Assembly (NCBI GenBank): GCA_963849955.1
Contig: CAWKJU010000010.1
Coordinates: forward strand, 186,001-250,000
Length of the DNA: 64,000 nucleotides
DNA from: CAWFGW01 sp963849955
GTDB taxonomy: Bacteria > Bacteroidota > Bacteroidia > Cytophagales > JAAEPT01
Direction of reading: 5' to 3'
This document shows positions 53,289 through 61,976 of this stretch, one piece after another. The position numbers and the translations under genes are program-made. The notes under the pieces are model-generated. The model was not told the DNA's origin, ran no database searches, and saw only the letters and a list, made by a program, of their open reading frames with translations. How positions within the stretch are numbered: the stretch's first letter is position 1; every line of letters begins with the position of its first letter.

Positions 53289-54281
53289 ATGCCTGAAATT
53301 ACAGAAGAACTTAAAAAAAGAATTCTAATTCTTGACGGTGCCATGGGCACAATGATTCAACGTTATAAGTTGGAAGAAGAGGATTTTGTGGGTGACCGTT
53401 TTGTTGGTCATCATAAACCATTGAAAGGGAACAATGATTTATTGTCCATTACACGACCAGATGTAATCAAAGCCATTCATGCAGAATACTTAGAAGCTGG
53501 CGCGGATATTATTGAAACCAATACGTTTTCAGGAACAACGATAGCTCAAGCCGATTATGATTTAGAAGAGGCGGTGTATGATATCAATTATCAATCAGCA
53601 AAAATAGCTAGAGAAGTAGCTGATGAATTTACGAAAACAAACCCAGATAAGCCTCGTTTTGTAGCCGGTTCAATCGGTCCAACAAACAGAACTTTATCCT
53701 TATCACCTGATGTAAACGATCCGGGATATAGAGCAGTAACTTTTGAAGAATTGGTAAAAGCGTATTCTGAGCAAATAAAAGCCCTGATTGAAGGTGGGGT
53801 AGATGTGTTGTTAATTGAAACCATCTTTGACACTTTAAATGCTAAAGCAGCACTATTTGCATGTCAAAATGTATTTGAAGAGATAGAGAAAGAATATCCA
53901 ATAATGATTTCAGGGACTATCACTGATGCTAGTGGCAGAACACTGTCTGGTCAAACAACGGAAGCTTTCTTAATATCAATGTCCCATATGCCCATCATGA
54001 GCATTGGTTTAAACTGTGCCTTAGGAGCCAAGGACATGAAGCCTTATCTCGAAACGCTAGCGAACAAAGCACCTTTTGGAGTAAGTGCACATCCTAATGC
54101 GGGTTTACCGAACGAGTTTGGCGAATACGATGAAACTGCTGAACAAATGCGTGACCAAATAGAAGTATTTCTAAAAGAAGGATACTTAAATATTTTAGGT
54201 GGTTGTTGTGGAACTACCCCTGAACATATTAAAGCAATGGCTGAGGCAGCAAAGGATTTCGCTCCTCGAAATTTTAATTAA
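53289..54281 (+). CDS. metH: Methionine synthase, homocysteine S-methyltransferase subunit (MetH N-terminal part)
   Basis: The homocysteine-binding half of cobalamin-dependent methionine synthase as a separate 330-residue protein. Motifs: ILDGAMGTMIQ near the start, the zinc-binding cysteines in SIGLNCALG and in GGCCGTTPEHI. A perfect-looking Shine-Dalgarno AAAGGAGG lies 4 nt before the ATG, unusual for this phylum. In most bacteria this is the N-terminal module of one large MetH; here the remaining modules are on the next gene, an arrangement known in Bacteroidota. Regulated by the SAM riboswitch. Confidence 0.95.
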   Translation: MPEITEELKKRILILDGAMGTMIQRYKLEEEDFVGDRFVGHHKPLKGNNDLLSITRPDVIKAIHAEYLEAGADIIETNTFSGTTIAQADYDLEEAVYDINYQSAKIAREVADEFTKTNPDKPRFVAGSIGPTNRTLSLSPDVNDPGYRAVTFEELVKAYSEQIKALIEGGVDVLLIETIFDTLNAKAALFACQNVFEEIEKEYPIMISGTITDASGRTLSGQTTEAFLISMSHMPIMSIGLNCALGAKDMKPYLETLANKAPFGVSAHPNAGLPNEFGEYDETAEQMRDQIEVFLKEGYLNILGGCCGTTPEHIKAMAEAAKDFAPRNFN

Positions 54282-54357
54282 TAGTTAATAATTAACAATG
54301 AATAATGGTGAAGAGGGGGGATATAATTATTCACTATTCACTATTAATTATTAATTC
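54282..54357 (+). repeat. AT-rich imperfect inverted repeat between the two metH genes
   Basis: The 82-bp gap between metH parts contains an imperfect palindrome with arms near 54282-54307 and 54325-54357. The right part includes ATTCACTATTAATTATT (54336-54352), the same 17 bases as at 13240-13256 upstream of sufB-side sequences. It has no T tract and should not stop transcription. Confidence 0.5.
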
Positions 54358-54363
54358 ATAAAT

Positions 54364-57090
54364 ATGTCAATAAACAAAGATTACAAAGGTACATACAAAT
54401 ACAAATGGCACAACTTACCACCGCTGAAGTTGAGTGGGTTAGAGCCATTAATTGTAACTCCTGAAACCAATTTCGTAAATGTTGGTGAGCGAACGAATGT
54501 TACGGGTTCTAAGAAGTTCTTGCGATTAATTCAAGAAGATCAATTTGATGAGGCCTTAGAAGTTGCTCGTGATCAGGTAGAAGGTGGTGCACAAATCATC
54601 GACATCAACATGGATGAAGGAATGTTGGATGGATCGGAAAGCATGATTAAGTTTTTGAACTTGATAGCTTCTGAACCTGATATTTCTCGCGTACCAGTGA
54701 TGATTGATAGCTCAAAATGGGAAATCATTGAAGCGGGGTTAAAATGTATTCAAGGTAAAGGGGTAGTCAACTCTATTTCTTTGAAAGTAGGCGAAGAACG
54801 CTTTAAGTGGGAAGCTCGGCAAGTAAAAAAATATGGTGCTGCAGTCATCGTGATGGCTTTCGATGAAGATGGTCAGGCCGATAACTACGAGCGAAGAATC
54901 GAGATCGTGAAACGTTCGTACGATATTTTGGTTAACGAAGTCAACTTCCCACCACAAGACATCATCTTTGATTTAAATATCTTCCCTGTTGCCACAGGAA
55001 TGGAAGAACATCGCCTAAATGCGTTGGACTTTTTTAGAGCGACACGTTGGGTTCGGGAAAATTTACCTGGTGCACACGTATCGGGAGGGGTAAGTAATGT
55101 TTCTTTTTCATTTAGAGGGAATAACAAAGTGCGCGAAGCGATGCACTCTGCATTTTTATACCATGCCATAAGGGAAGGAATGGATATGGGGATTGTAAAC
55201 CCAGCCATGTTGGAGGTTTATGACGACATTCCAAAAGATTTATTGGAACGTATTGAAGATGTTCTTTTAAACCGAAGAGATGATGCAACAGAGCGGTTAC
55301 TTGACTTTGCTGAAAATGTAAAAGGAGGAGGGAAAGAGCGTGTGCGGGATGATTCATGGCGACAAGGAACCGTAGAAGAACGACTTTCTCATGCACTTGT
55401 GAAAGGCTTAGTTGAATACATCGATGAAGATATTGAAGAAGCTCGCCAAAAATATCATCCGCCACTGCGTGTAATTGAAGGTCCTTTGATGGACGGTATG
55501 AACATCGTGGGAGACTTGTTTGGTGAGGGGAAAATGTTCTTGCCACAAGTAGTAAAAAGCGCTCGGGTAATGAAAAAAGCGGTTGCTTATTTACTTCCTT
55601 TTATTGAGGCAGAAAAACAGGAAGGTGATAGTGACAACGCTGGTAAAATATTACTGGCAACAGTTAAAGGTGATGTACACGATATAGGTAAAAATATTGT
55701 AGGAGTTGTGTTGGCTTGTAATAATTTTGAAATCATTGACTTAGGGGTAATGGTTCCAAAAGAAAAAATACTACAAGCAGCGATTGAACATAACGTAGAT
55801 ATTATTGGGCTAAGTGGCTTGATAACCCCTTCGCTTGATGAGATGGTTGATGTAGCCAAAGACATGGAAAAAGCTGGGATGAAGATCCCTTTATTGATTG
55901 GTGGGGCAACTACTTCACGCATTCATACCGCAGTAAAGGTAGATCCGGTTTATAGTGGTCCCGTAGTTCATGTGTTAGATGCTTCAAAAGGTGTGCCTGT
56001 AGCTTCACAATTGTTAGGTGTAGAAAAGGTGGCCTATGGAGCAAAAGTGAAACAAGAATATGCGGATGCAAGAGAATCACATGCGTCCCGCAAAAAAGAC
56101 AAAGATTATATTCCATATCAAGCAGCTGTGGACAATAAATTCAAGATTGATTGGAGTAAGTTTACACCAACAAAACCAACTTTCTTAGGCAAGAAAGTAT
56201 TCCTTGATTATTCGTTAGAAGAAATCAAAGCATATATCGACTGGACTCCTTTTTTCGCTACATGGCAGTTAAAAGGAAAATATCCAAAGATATTTGAGAA
56301 CGAAGTGATTGGTGTTGAAGCCAAAAAATTGTTTGATGATGCTGAAAAAATGCTCAATTGGGTCATTAAAGAAAAGCTACTTCAAGCCAATGCCATTGTA
56401 GGGTTATATCCTGCAAACGTGGTGAATGACGATGCGGCTGAAGTATACGCTGATGACTCAAGAACGAAAGTGTTAACTAAACTTCACTTCTTAAGGCAGC
56501 AAGGAAAAAAAGGTTCAGGTTTACCAAACTTGTCTTTGGCCGATTTCTTAGCACCAAAAGAAAGCGGTGTAGCTGATTATATTGGCTTTTTTGCAGTAAC
56601 TGCGGGGCTAAATATAGAGCCATTAATTGCAAAGTTTGAAGCTGACCATGATGATTATAATAGTATTATGATTAAAGCCATAGCGGATCGGTTGGCAGAA
56701 GCTTTGACGGAATTAATGCATGCAAAAGTTAGAAAAGAATTATGGGGATATATGCCTGATGAAACCTTAGATAATGAAGAATTAATCAAAGAATCATATA
56801 AAGGAATTCGACCTGCTCCAGGATATCCTGCTTGCCCAGACCACACCGAAAAACCTGTGATTTGGGATTTGTTGGATGTAGAAAAAGAAATAGGGATTAT
56901 GTTAACAGAAAGTAATGCAATGTATCCAGCTTCTTCAGTCAGTGGTTATTTCTTTGCTCATCCTGACAGTAAATACTTCGGATTAGGGAAAATTGAAAAA
57001 GATCAAGTAGAAACCTATGCTGAAAGTAAAGGCTGGGAAATAGAAAAGGTAGAAAAGTGGTTAGCGCCAAACTTGAACTACGATATTTAA
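54364..57090 (+). CDS. metH: Methionine synthase, folate/cobalamin/activation subunit (MetH C-terminal part)
   Basis: A 908-residue protein with the methyltetrahydrofolate-binding (pterin) domain first (about residues 28-310; EGGAQIIDINMDEG region), the cobalamin cap and Rossmann domain (about 340-600; DVHDIGKNIVG with the cobalt-ligating His, LSGLITPS), and the SAM-binding activation domain (about 620-905; RPAPGYPACPDHTEK). It completes the preceding homocysteine-binding protein. The first residues MSINKDYKG are after an ATG at 54364. Co-transcribed with metF. Confidence 0.96.
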   Translation: MSINKDYKGTYKYKWHNLPPLKLSGLEPLIVTPETNFVNVGERTNVTGSKKFLRLIQEDQFDEALEVARDQVEGGAQIIDINMDEGMLDGSESMIKFLNLIASEPDISRVPVMIDSSKWEIIEAGLKCIQGKGVVNSISLKVGEERFKWEARQVKKYGAAVIVMAFDEDGQADNYERRIEIVKRSYDILVNEVNFPPQDIIFDLNIFPVATGMEEHRLNALDFFRATRWVRENLPGAHVSGGVSNVSFSFRGNNKVREAMHSAFLYHAIREGMDMGIVNPAMLEVYDDIPKDLLERIEDVLLNRRDDATERLLDFAENVKGGGKERVRDDSWRQGTVEERLSHALVKGLVEYIDEDIEEARQKYHPPLRVIEGPLMDGMNIVGDLFGEGKMFLPQVVKSARVMKKAVAYLLPFIEAEKQEGDSDNAGKILLATVKGDVHDIGKNIVGVVLACNNFEIIDLGVMVPKEKILQAAIEHNVDIIGLSGLITPSLDEMVDVAKDMEKAGMKIPLLIGGATTSRIHTAVKVDPVYSGPVVHVLDASKGVPVASQLLGVEKVAYGAKVKQEYADARESHASRKKDKDYIPYQAAVDNKFKIDWSKFTPTKPTFLGKKVFLDYSLEEIKAYIDWTPFFATWQLKGKYPKIFENEVIGVEAKKLFDDAEKMLNWVIKEKLLQANAIVGLYPANVVNDDAAEVYADDSRTKVLTKLHFLRQQGKKGSGLPNLSLADFLAPKESGVADYIGFFAVTAGLNIEPLIAKFEADHDDYNSIMIKAIADRLAEALTELMHAKVRKELWGYMPDETLDNEELIKESYKGIRPAPGYPACPDHTEKPVIWDLLDVEKEIGIMLTESNAMYPASSVSGYFFAHPDSKYFGLGKIEKDQVETYAESKGWEIEKVEKWLAPNLNYDI

Positions 57091-57129
57091 ATTTAAACAA
57101 AAAGCAGTATTGCTTATTATACATATTCA

Positions 57130-58086
57130 ATGAAAGTAATAGATGTAATCAGGGAATCACAAGGCAAAACGCGATTTTCTTTTGAGATTTTGCCTCCCAA
57201 AAAAGGAGAAGACATTCAGGCACTTTTTGCATCAATAGATCCATTAATGGAATTTGATCCAGCGTTTATAGATGTCACTTATCACAGAGAGGAATACGAA
57301 TACCGTAAACGACCAGATGGTCTAATGGAAAAAGTAACCACACGTAAACGACCAGGAACGGTCGGGATTTGTGCGGCTATTATCAATCGATATAAAATTG
57401 ATGCAGTACCGCACTTAATCTGTGGTGGTTTTACTAAGGAGGAAACAGAGAATGCCTTGATCGATCTTGCTTTTTTAGGCATTGAAAATATTCTTGCACT
57501 ACGAGGAGATGCCATCAAAGCGGAAGGGAAATTTATTCCTACACCAGGCGGGAATGAATACGCTTCCGATTTGATCGAGCAAATCCAAGAAATGAACTCA
57601 GGAATCTATCAAGATAAAACGTTGGTCAGTAATGCAAAAACCAACTTTAGTATAGGTGTTGCGGCTTATCCTGAGAAACATTTTGAAGCACCCAACATGA
57701 ATGCGGAACTACATTTCCTAAAAAAGAAAGTGCAGTTGGGAGCAGAGTATGCCGTCACACAAATGTTTTTTGATAATGATAAATATTTTAGATACTTAGA
57801 GCTTTGTAAATCTGCAGGCATTGAAGTACCTATTATTCCTGGATTAAAACCGATTGCAACTAAAGCACAATTAAAAGTGTTGCCAAGTGTCTTTCATATT
57901 GACATTCCAGAAGAGTTGACAAAAGAAGTATTGAAGTGTAAAGACAACTCACAAGTAAAAGAGGTGGGAATAGAGTGGTCTATTCAGCAGTGTAAAGAAC
58001 TCATTAAAAAAGGAGTGCCTTGTTTACATTTCTACACAATGAGTCGATCAGAGACAACGTATAAAATAGCTAAGGCATTATTCTAA
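57130..58086 (+). CDS. metF: 5,10-methylenetetrahydrofolate reductase
   Basis: Reduces methylenetetrahydrofolate to the methyl donor used by MetH. The 318-residue protein has the FAD-binding TIM-barrel signs FEILPPKKGED, DVTYHRE (catalytic region), and NILALRGDAIK, and ends with the typical CKELIKKGVPCLHFYTMSR piece (short part GVPCLHFYTM). Length is normal. It is 40 bp after metH in the same direction, so the two form the riboswitch-controlled methionine operon. Confidence 0.96.
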   Translation: MKVIDVIRESQGKTRFSFEILPPKKGEDIQALFASIDPLMEFDPAFIDVTYHREEYEYRKRPDGLMEKVTTRKRPGTVGICAAIINRYKIDAVPHLICGGFTKEETENALIDLAFLGIENILALRGDAIKAEGKFIPTPGGNEYASDLIEQIQEMNSGIYQDKTLVSNAKTNFSIGVAAYPEKHFEAPNMNAELHFLKKKVQLGAEYAVTQMFFDNDKYFRYLELCKSAGIEVPIIPGLKPIATKAQLKVLPSVFHIDIPEELTKEVLKCKDNSQVKEVGIEWSIQQCKELIKKGVPCLHFYTMSRSETTYKIAKALF

Positions 58087-58162
58087 GGTGTTTAAATTGT
58101 ACTCACTTTGAACAGCGAGTACGATTTACTAGTTTTGTTGACGGAATTAAATTTTCAAGTTA

Positions 58163-59386
58163 TTGGATATTCACGAACAAGTTTATGATGTAGCCATAGT
58201 AGGTGGTGGTATAGTAGGTGCGGCAACAGCATATAAAATTCAAAAACGATTTCCTCATCTTAAAATAGCTCTGTTTGAAAAGGAAGCACAATTAGCTTCT
58301 CATCAAACTGGTCATAATTCAGGAGTCATTCATTCAGGTTTATATTATCGGCCAGGATCGTATCGCGCTAAAAACTGTGTGGATGGTAGAAGACAATTGG
58401 TTGAATTTGCCAAGGAACATCAGATCGATCACGATGTGTGTGGTAAAGTAGTAGTGGCAACTAAAGAAAGCGAATTACCCTTTTTAAATAAAATTTTTGA
58501 AAATGGGATTGCCAATGATACTGAAGGTATCGAGAAAATAACAGGTGACCAGGTAAAAGAAATTGAACCTTATGTAGAAGGTATAGCGGGTATTTGGGTG
58601 CCATGCACAGGAATCATTGATTTTGTTGGTACCACAAACAAACTGGCAGAGCTGGTTGAAGCAATAAATAGTGAAAGTGCTGTATATACGTCATGTGAGG
58701 TGACGAAATTTGTTAAAAGTGATGTAACAACCCTTCATACTTCTCTTGGTAAATTTAATGCACGAAAAGTAATTTTTTGCGGAGGTTTGCAATCGGATCG
58801 GTTAGCTAAAAAAGATAAAATAGACCTTGATATGAAAATAGTAGGTTTCAGAGGGGATTATTATGAGCTGACTGATGAAGCGAGACATAAAGTTAAAAAT
58901 TTGATTTACCCAGTGCCTAATCCCGCTTTTCCTTTTTTAGGTGTTCACTTCACGCGGATGGTGAATGGTGATATCGAATGTGGTCCTAATGCTGTATTTA
59001 CCTTTAAACGTGAAGGGTATGGGAAAACAGATTTTTCTTTAAAAGATACTTTAGATTCGTTAACCTACTCTGGAACATGGAAATTGTTCGCTAAGCATTG
59101 GCAATTTGGTTTAGATGAATACAGACGTGCTTTTTCAAAAAAATTATTCTTGCAACGTTTAAGAGGATTAATCCCTTCTTTAGAAATGGAAGACCTAAAG
59201 CCTGGAAGAGCTGGAGTAAGAGCAATGGCCCTGGGACATGATGGAGAAATGTTAGACGATTTTAAAATTGAATGTAAAGATGATACTATTCATGTATTAA
59301 ACGCGCCTTCGCCTGCCGCAACCGCTTGTTTGGCCATTGGTGATCAAGTATGTGAGTTAGCTGTTAAGCATTTTAAACTAAAATAA
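58163..59386 (+). CDS. lhgO: L-2-hydroxyglutarate oxidase
   Basis: FAD-dependent oxidase/dehydrogenase that removes L-2-hydroxyglutarate, passing electrons to the quinone pool in the E. coli enzyme. The 407-residue protein has the FAD dinucleotide motif VAIVGGGIVGAA (about 10-21), SHQTGHNSGVIHSGLYY (about 46-62) and the C-terminal GRAGVRAMALGHDG. The start is a TTG at 58163 just before DIHEQVYDVAIV; the upstream frame is closed by a TAA at 58148, so no upstream ATG exists. It stands alone. Confidence 0.92.
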   Translation: MDIHEQVYDVAIVGGGIVGAATAYKIQKRFPHLKIALFEKEAQLASHQTGHNSGVIHSGLYYRPGSYRAKNCVDGRRQLVEFAKEHQIDHDVCGKVVVATKESELPFLNKIFENGIANDTEGIEKITGDQVKEIEPYVEGIAGIWVPCTGIIDFVGTTNKLAELVEAINSESAVYTSCEVTKFVKSDVTTLHTSLGKFNARKVIFCGGLQSDRLAKKDKIDLDMKIVGFRGDYYELTDEARHKVKNLIYPVPNPAFPFLGVHFTRMVNGDIECGPNAVFTFKREGYGKTDFSLKDTLDSLTYSGTWKLFAKHWQFGLDEYRRAFSKKLFLQRLRGLIPSLEMEDLKPGRAGVRAMALGHDGEMLDDFKIECKDDTIHVLNAPSPAATACLAIGDQVCELAVKHFKLK

Positions 59387-59506
59387 TTATACTTAGTTAA
59401 AGATAGTTAGTAAGCGTTAGGTAAAGAGAAAATCAGCCCATTTGAGCATTTCTTTTTTTTACAACTTTTTAATTATTAAATTGTATCAAAGGGTCTGTGA
59501 TGTAAT

Positions 59507-61126
59507 ATGAAGTCAACGTTACTTAATTGGGGAATTACCTCGAAGATTGTTTTATCAATCTCGTCTATTTTGGCAATGATAATTGTCTTTGTTTTTTTAG
59601 TCTATACAAATATTGACTTACACATTGATGAGAGTAACTCTCAAAACATAGAAATTGATAACGCTAACAGCCGTGTGCTTAATTTTGCCAAAATCAATAA
59701 TGACCTTGCTTTATTAGTTAAAGATGTAAGCTACACGTGTGTTTTAGCCCAAAATTACATGTTAGAAAGTCAGGATCGATTTGAAACCGAACGTAGTCGA
59801 ATTTGGGAAAAAAGGATGATTCCGCTTATTAACAAGTTAGAAGATGAGTTTGAGTATGGCTATAATGATGAAATAAAGGAGAAGTATAATACAGTAATTG
59901 ATCACGTGATTGAGTCTAAAAGTGTTCAAGAAAATGTATTAGACACCTATAATTCTCAAAATGTTTCAGGTAAAGTAAAAGAGTTAAACGAAGTTTTTAG
60001 AAAAGTTTCAGAAAACTATGATGCCTTTGTAGCAATTAAGCAACAAGATCAAATTTTGTCATACAATATTATTAATGTAGAATATGACACCTACTATTAT
60101 TGGTTTTTCTGTTTCTTAATCCTTATCATTTTTATTATAGTTTATAACCTTGTACAATCCTTACTGAAACCGATAGATGTAATTGAGAAGCATGTAAAAG
60201 TTATTCATGATGGTGATATTCCTTATGAAATACCCTTTGAAAATACGGACTATAAATTAATTATCCGTTCTATCAATTACCTTTCTAAGATGCTAAATGG
60301 TGTAAGAGATTTTGCATTAAATGTAGGTGATGGTAAATTTGAAAAGGGTGAAGTGCTTCTTTTTGGTGGTCATGGAACCTTAGGTGAGTCACTAAGCTAT
60401 ATGCAAGAGAGTTTAATGAAAGTGGCTGAGGAAGATAGGCAGCGCAATCACATTAACGAAGGGTTAGCTAAGTTCTCTGAAATTTTGGGTAAAAACACCA
60501 ACTCATTGGAACGATTTGGGGATGAAACAATCCTCAACTTAGTGAAGTTTTTAGATGCAAATCAAGGAGCTATTTTTGTCGTAAATGATGATGATCCAGA
60601 AAACCAATATCTGGAGTTAATTGCTAGTTATGCCTATAATAAGAAGAAATATGCCGATGTGAAAATTGTTAAAGGGCAAGGCCTAGTCGGGCAGTCATGG
60701 CAGGAAATGAAGCGTATCTATATGACTGATGTTCCTAAAAACTATGTGAATATTACTTCGGGGTTAGGCTACTCTACACCTAAGTGTATTCTAATAGTTC
60801 CTTTAATTTTTAATGAAGAAATTCATGGGGTCATTGAAATGGCCTCTTTCCATCCATTGAAAGATTATGAGCTAGGTTTTGTAGAGAAAGTATCGGAGAG
60901 CATTTCATCCGCCTTAGCATCTGTGAAGGTCAATACCAAAACACAACGACTTTTAGCGCAATCGGAGGAAATAGCGCTGAAAATGCGTCAACAAGAAGAC
61001 GAAACACAAAAAACTCTGAAAGAGTTAACCAAAACTCAAAATGAGTCTCAAAAAAGAGAGGAGCATAACCTACGTGAAATCAAACGTTTGAAAAAACGGT
61101 TGGATGAATATGAAAGGAATTTCTAA
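59507..61126 (+). CDS. Membrane sensor with HAMP-like and GAF domains, no output domain
   Basis: A 539-residue protein with two membrane helices (about residues 11-31 and 197-217) enclosing a mostly helical periplasmic four-helix-bundle-like sensor part. A HAMP-like linker (about 220-270; LKPIDVIEKHVKVIHDGDI), a GAF domain (about 345-480; AIFVVNDDDPE, GLVGQSWQEMKRIYM, LIVPLIFNEEIHGVIEM) and a C-terminal coiled coil follow. No histidine kinase, cyclase or methyl-accepting output domain is present. It may signal by contact with another protein. Single gene. Confidence 0.85.
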   Translation: MKSTLLNWGITSKIVLSISSILAMIIVFVFLVYTNIDLHIDESNSQNIEIDNANSRVLNFAKINNDLALLVKDVSYTCVLAQNYMLESQDRFETERSRIWEKRMIPLINKLEDEFEYGYNDEIKEKYNTVIDHVIESKSVQENVLDTYNSQNVSGKVKELNEVFRKVSENYDAFVAIKQQDQILSYNIINVEYDTYYYWFFCFLILIIFIIVYNLVQSLLKPIDVIEKHVKVIHDGDIPYEIPFENTDYKLIIRSINYLSKMLNGVRDFALNVGDGKFEKGEVLLFGGHGTLGESLSYMQESLMKVAEEDRQRNHINEGLAKFSEILGKNTNSLERFGDETILNLVKFLDANQGAIFVVNDDDPENQYLELIASYAYNKKKYADVKIVKGQGLVGQSWQEMKRIYMTDVPKNYVNITSGLGYSTPKCILIVPLIFNEEIHGVIEMASFHPLKDYELGFVEKVSESISSALASVKVNTKTQRLLAQSEEIALKMRQQEDETQKTLKELTKTQNESQKREEHNLREIKRLKKRLDEYERNF

Positions 61127-61319
61127 GTAGAAAGAATCAAGTAGTTGCAAATATGACCATCTCTTAGTGTCTCTCTGAGACTTTCCAGAGTGTTGAGTAT
61201 CTTCCTAAAATAATAAGCTAGTAGTTGAGCATGGCGATGGAATTCACGACTAAAGACATTCGTTCTTAAGTCAGAGTCCTCTTCGAGTGACTCTGAGAGG
61301 TAGGAATATAAGGTTGCGG
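61127..61319 (+). repeat. Hairpin-rich intergenic segment with GTCTC/GAGAC palindrome
   Basis: The 193 bp contain the palindrome GTCTC-TCT-GAGAC at 61169-61181 and a longer hairpin with TCAGAGTC (61271-61278) and GACTCTGA (61289-61296), enclosing CTC-TTC-GAG. A related copy of the first palindrome lies at 61863-61875, with flanking bases (CTTAG before, CTTT after) also shared. An open frame on the minus strand at 61123-61335 crosses these hairpins but does not look coding. Confidence 0.6.
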
Positions 61320-61727
61320 ATGGACAATAAAACAAAAGAAAGGGTAAAATTATTGTTACTCCTAATTCCTTTAATTGGATTTCTTCTATTTAAAGTTTTA
61401 GAGCAATATATTACACCTGTAAATTACACAGTAGGGGAATGTTTGGAATACCAAACTGACCACATAAATACTACAGCATTGGTTAAATATTATATTCAAG
61501 AAACAGAGTTTAATAGTATATCGTCAATAAGTTTAGAGTGTGAAGAGAATTTTCCTAAACATAAGTTTTTTGTGATGAAATATTCTGTTTTTTTTAATAC
61601 CCGTTGTTTCATGCTTTTTTGTTATCCTATTTCTAAAGAAATGTATAATGAGTATAAAGGAAAGGTTTTAAATGTGAATCCAGTTACAGGGAAGTATATA
61701 ATTGGACTTGATAGTAATGAGAAGTAG
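61320..61727 (+). CDS. Uncharacterised membrane-anchored protein
   Basis: I do not recognise this 135-residue product. The ATG at 61320 gives MDNKTKERVK followed by one membrane helix (LLLLLIPLIGFLLFKVL, about 11-27), then a small globular part with three Cys residues (VGECLEYQ, LECEENF, FNTRCFMLFCYP) that would face the periplasm. A longer frame start at 61287 crosses the upstream hairpin and is less likely. It is AT-rich, flanked on both sides by palindromic repeats, and has no clear neighbour link; it could be a lineage-specific or acquired gene. Confidence 0.6.
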   Translation: MDNKTKERVKLLLLLIPLIGFLLFKVLEQYITPVNYTVGECLEYQTDHINTTALVKYYIQETEFNSISSISLECEENFPKHKFFVMKYSVFFNTRCFMLFCYPISKEMYNEYKGKVLNVNPVTGKYIIGLDSNEK

Positions 61728-61750
61728 TTTTCTTTCTGTTTAAAACACAG

Positions 61751-61790
61751 AGCTTAGTTTAAGTTTTCTAAAGTAGAACTTAAGCTTTTT
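61751..61790 (+). terminator. Intrinsic terminator after the 61320 gene
   Basis: A bulged stem (AGCTT-agt-TTAAGTT pairing with AACTTAAGCT) with an 11-base loop is followed by five T. It ends the 61320-61727 gene. Confidence 0.6.
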
Positions 61791-61792
61791 AG

Positions 61793-61976
61793 TTAAAACG
61801 AACTACTTATCCCCCGTTGCCGCCATGCTTTGCATGGTGGTATACACTCATTTGGTCTTAGCGTCTCGCAGAGACCTTTTAGTTTCCCATAACATTAAAG
61901 TGACCACAGGTACGAGGATACTCTTAGTGGGCAAATAAGTTTTTCCGTACATTAAAACGAACTACTCACCCCAACC
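61793..61976. repeat. Direct repeat pair flanking a 159-bp hairpin segment
   Basis: TTAAAACGAACTACT occurs at 61793-61807 and 61952-61966, with further matches just after (TATCCCC versus CACCCCA). The right copy is the 3' end of the M1-barrel gene (codons for SSSF and stop); the left copy would encode the same SSSF-stop. Between them lie the hairpin 61818-61842 (11-bp stem, TTT loop) and the GTCTC/GAGAC palindrome 61863-61875. The arrangement suggests an insertion with duplicated ends or a tandem duplication. Confidence 0.7.

Noticed and set aside
55112..55546. Long antisense frame in metH and similar antisense frames in the SulP gene
   Set aside because: They lie opposite well-supported genes, carry no recognisable motif and are explained by codon composition.
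53289..57090. Frameshift in a single metH gene
   Set aside because: Each part has its own start and complete domains, separated by 82 bp of AT-rich DNA; the split is an established arrangement in this phylum.
61123..61335. Minus-strand open frame of 70 codons in the gap after the GAF gene
   Set aside because: It crosses strong hairpins, shows no motif and overlaps the following gene's start.
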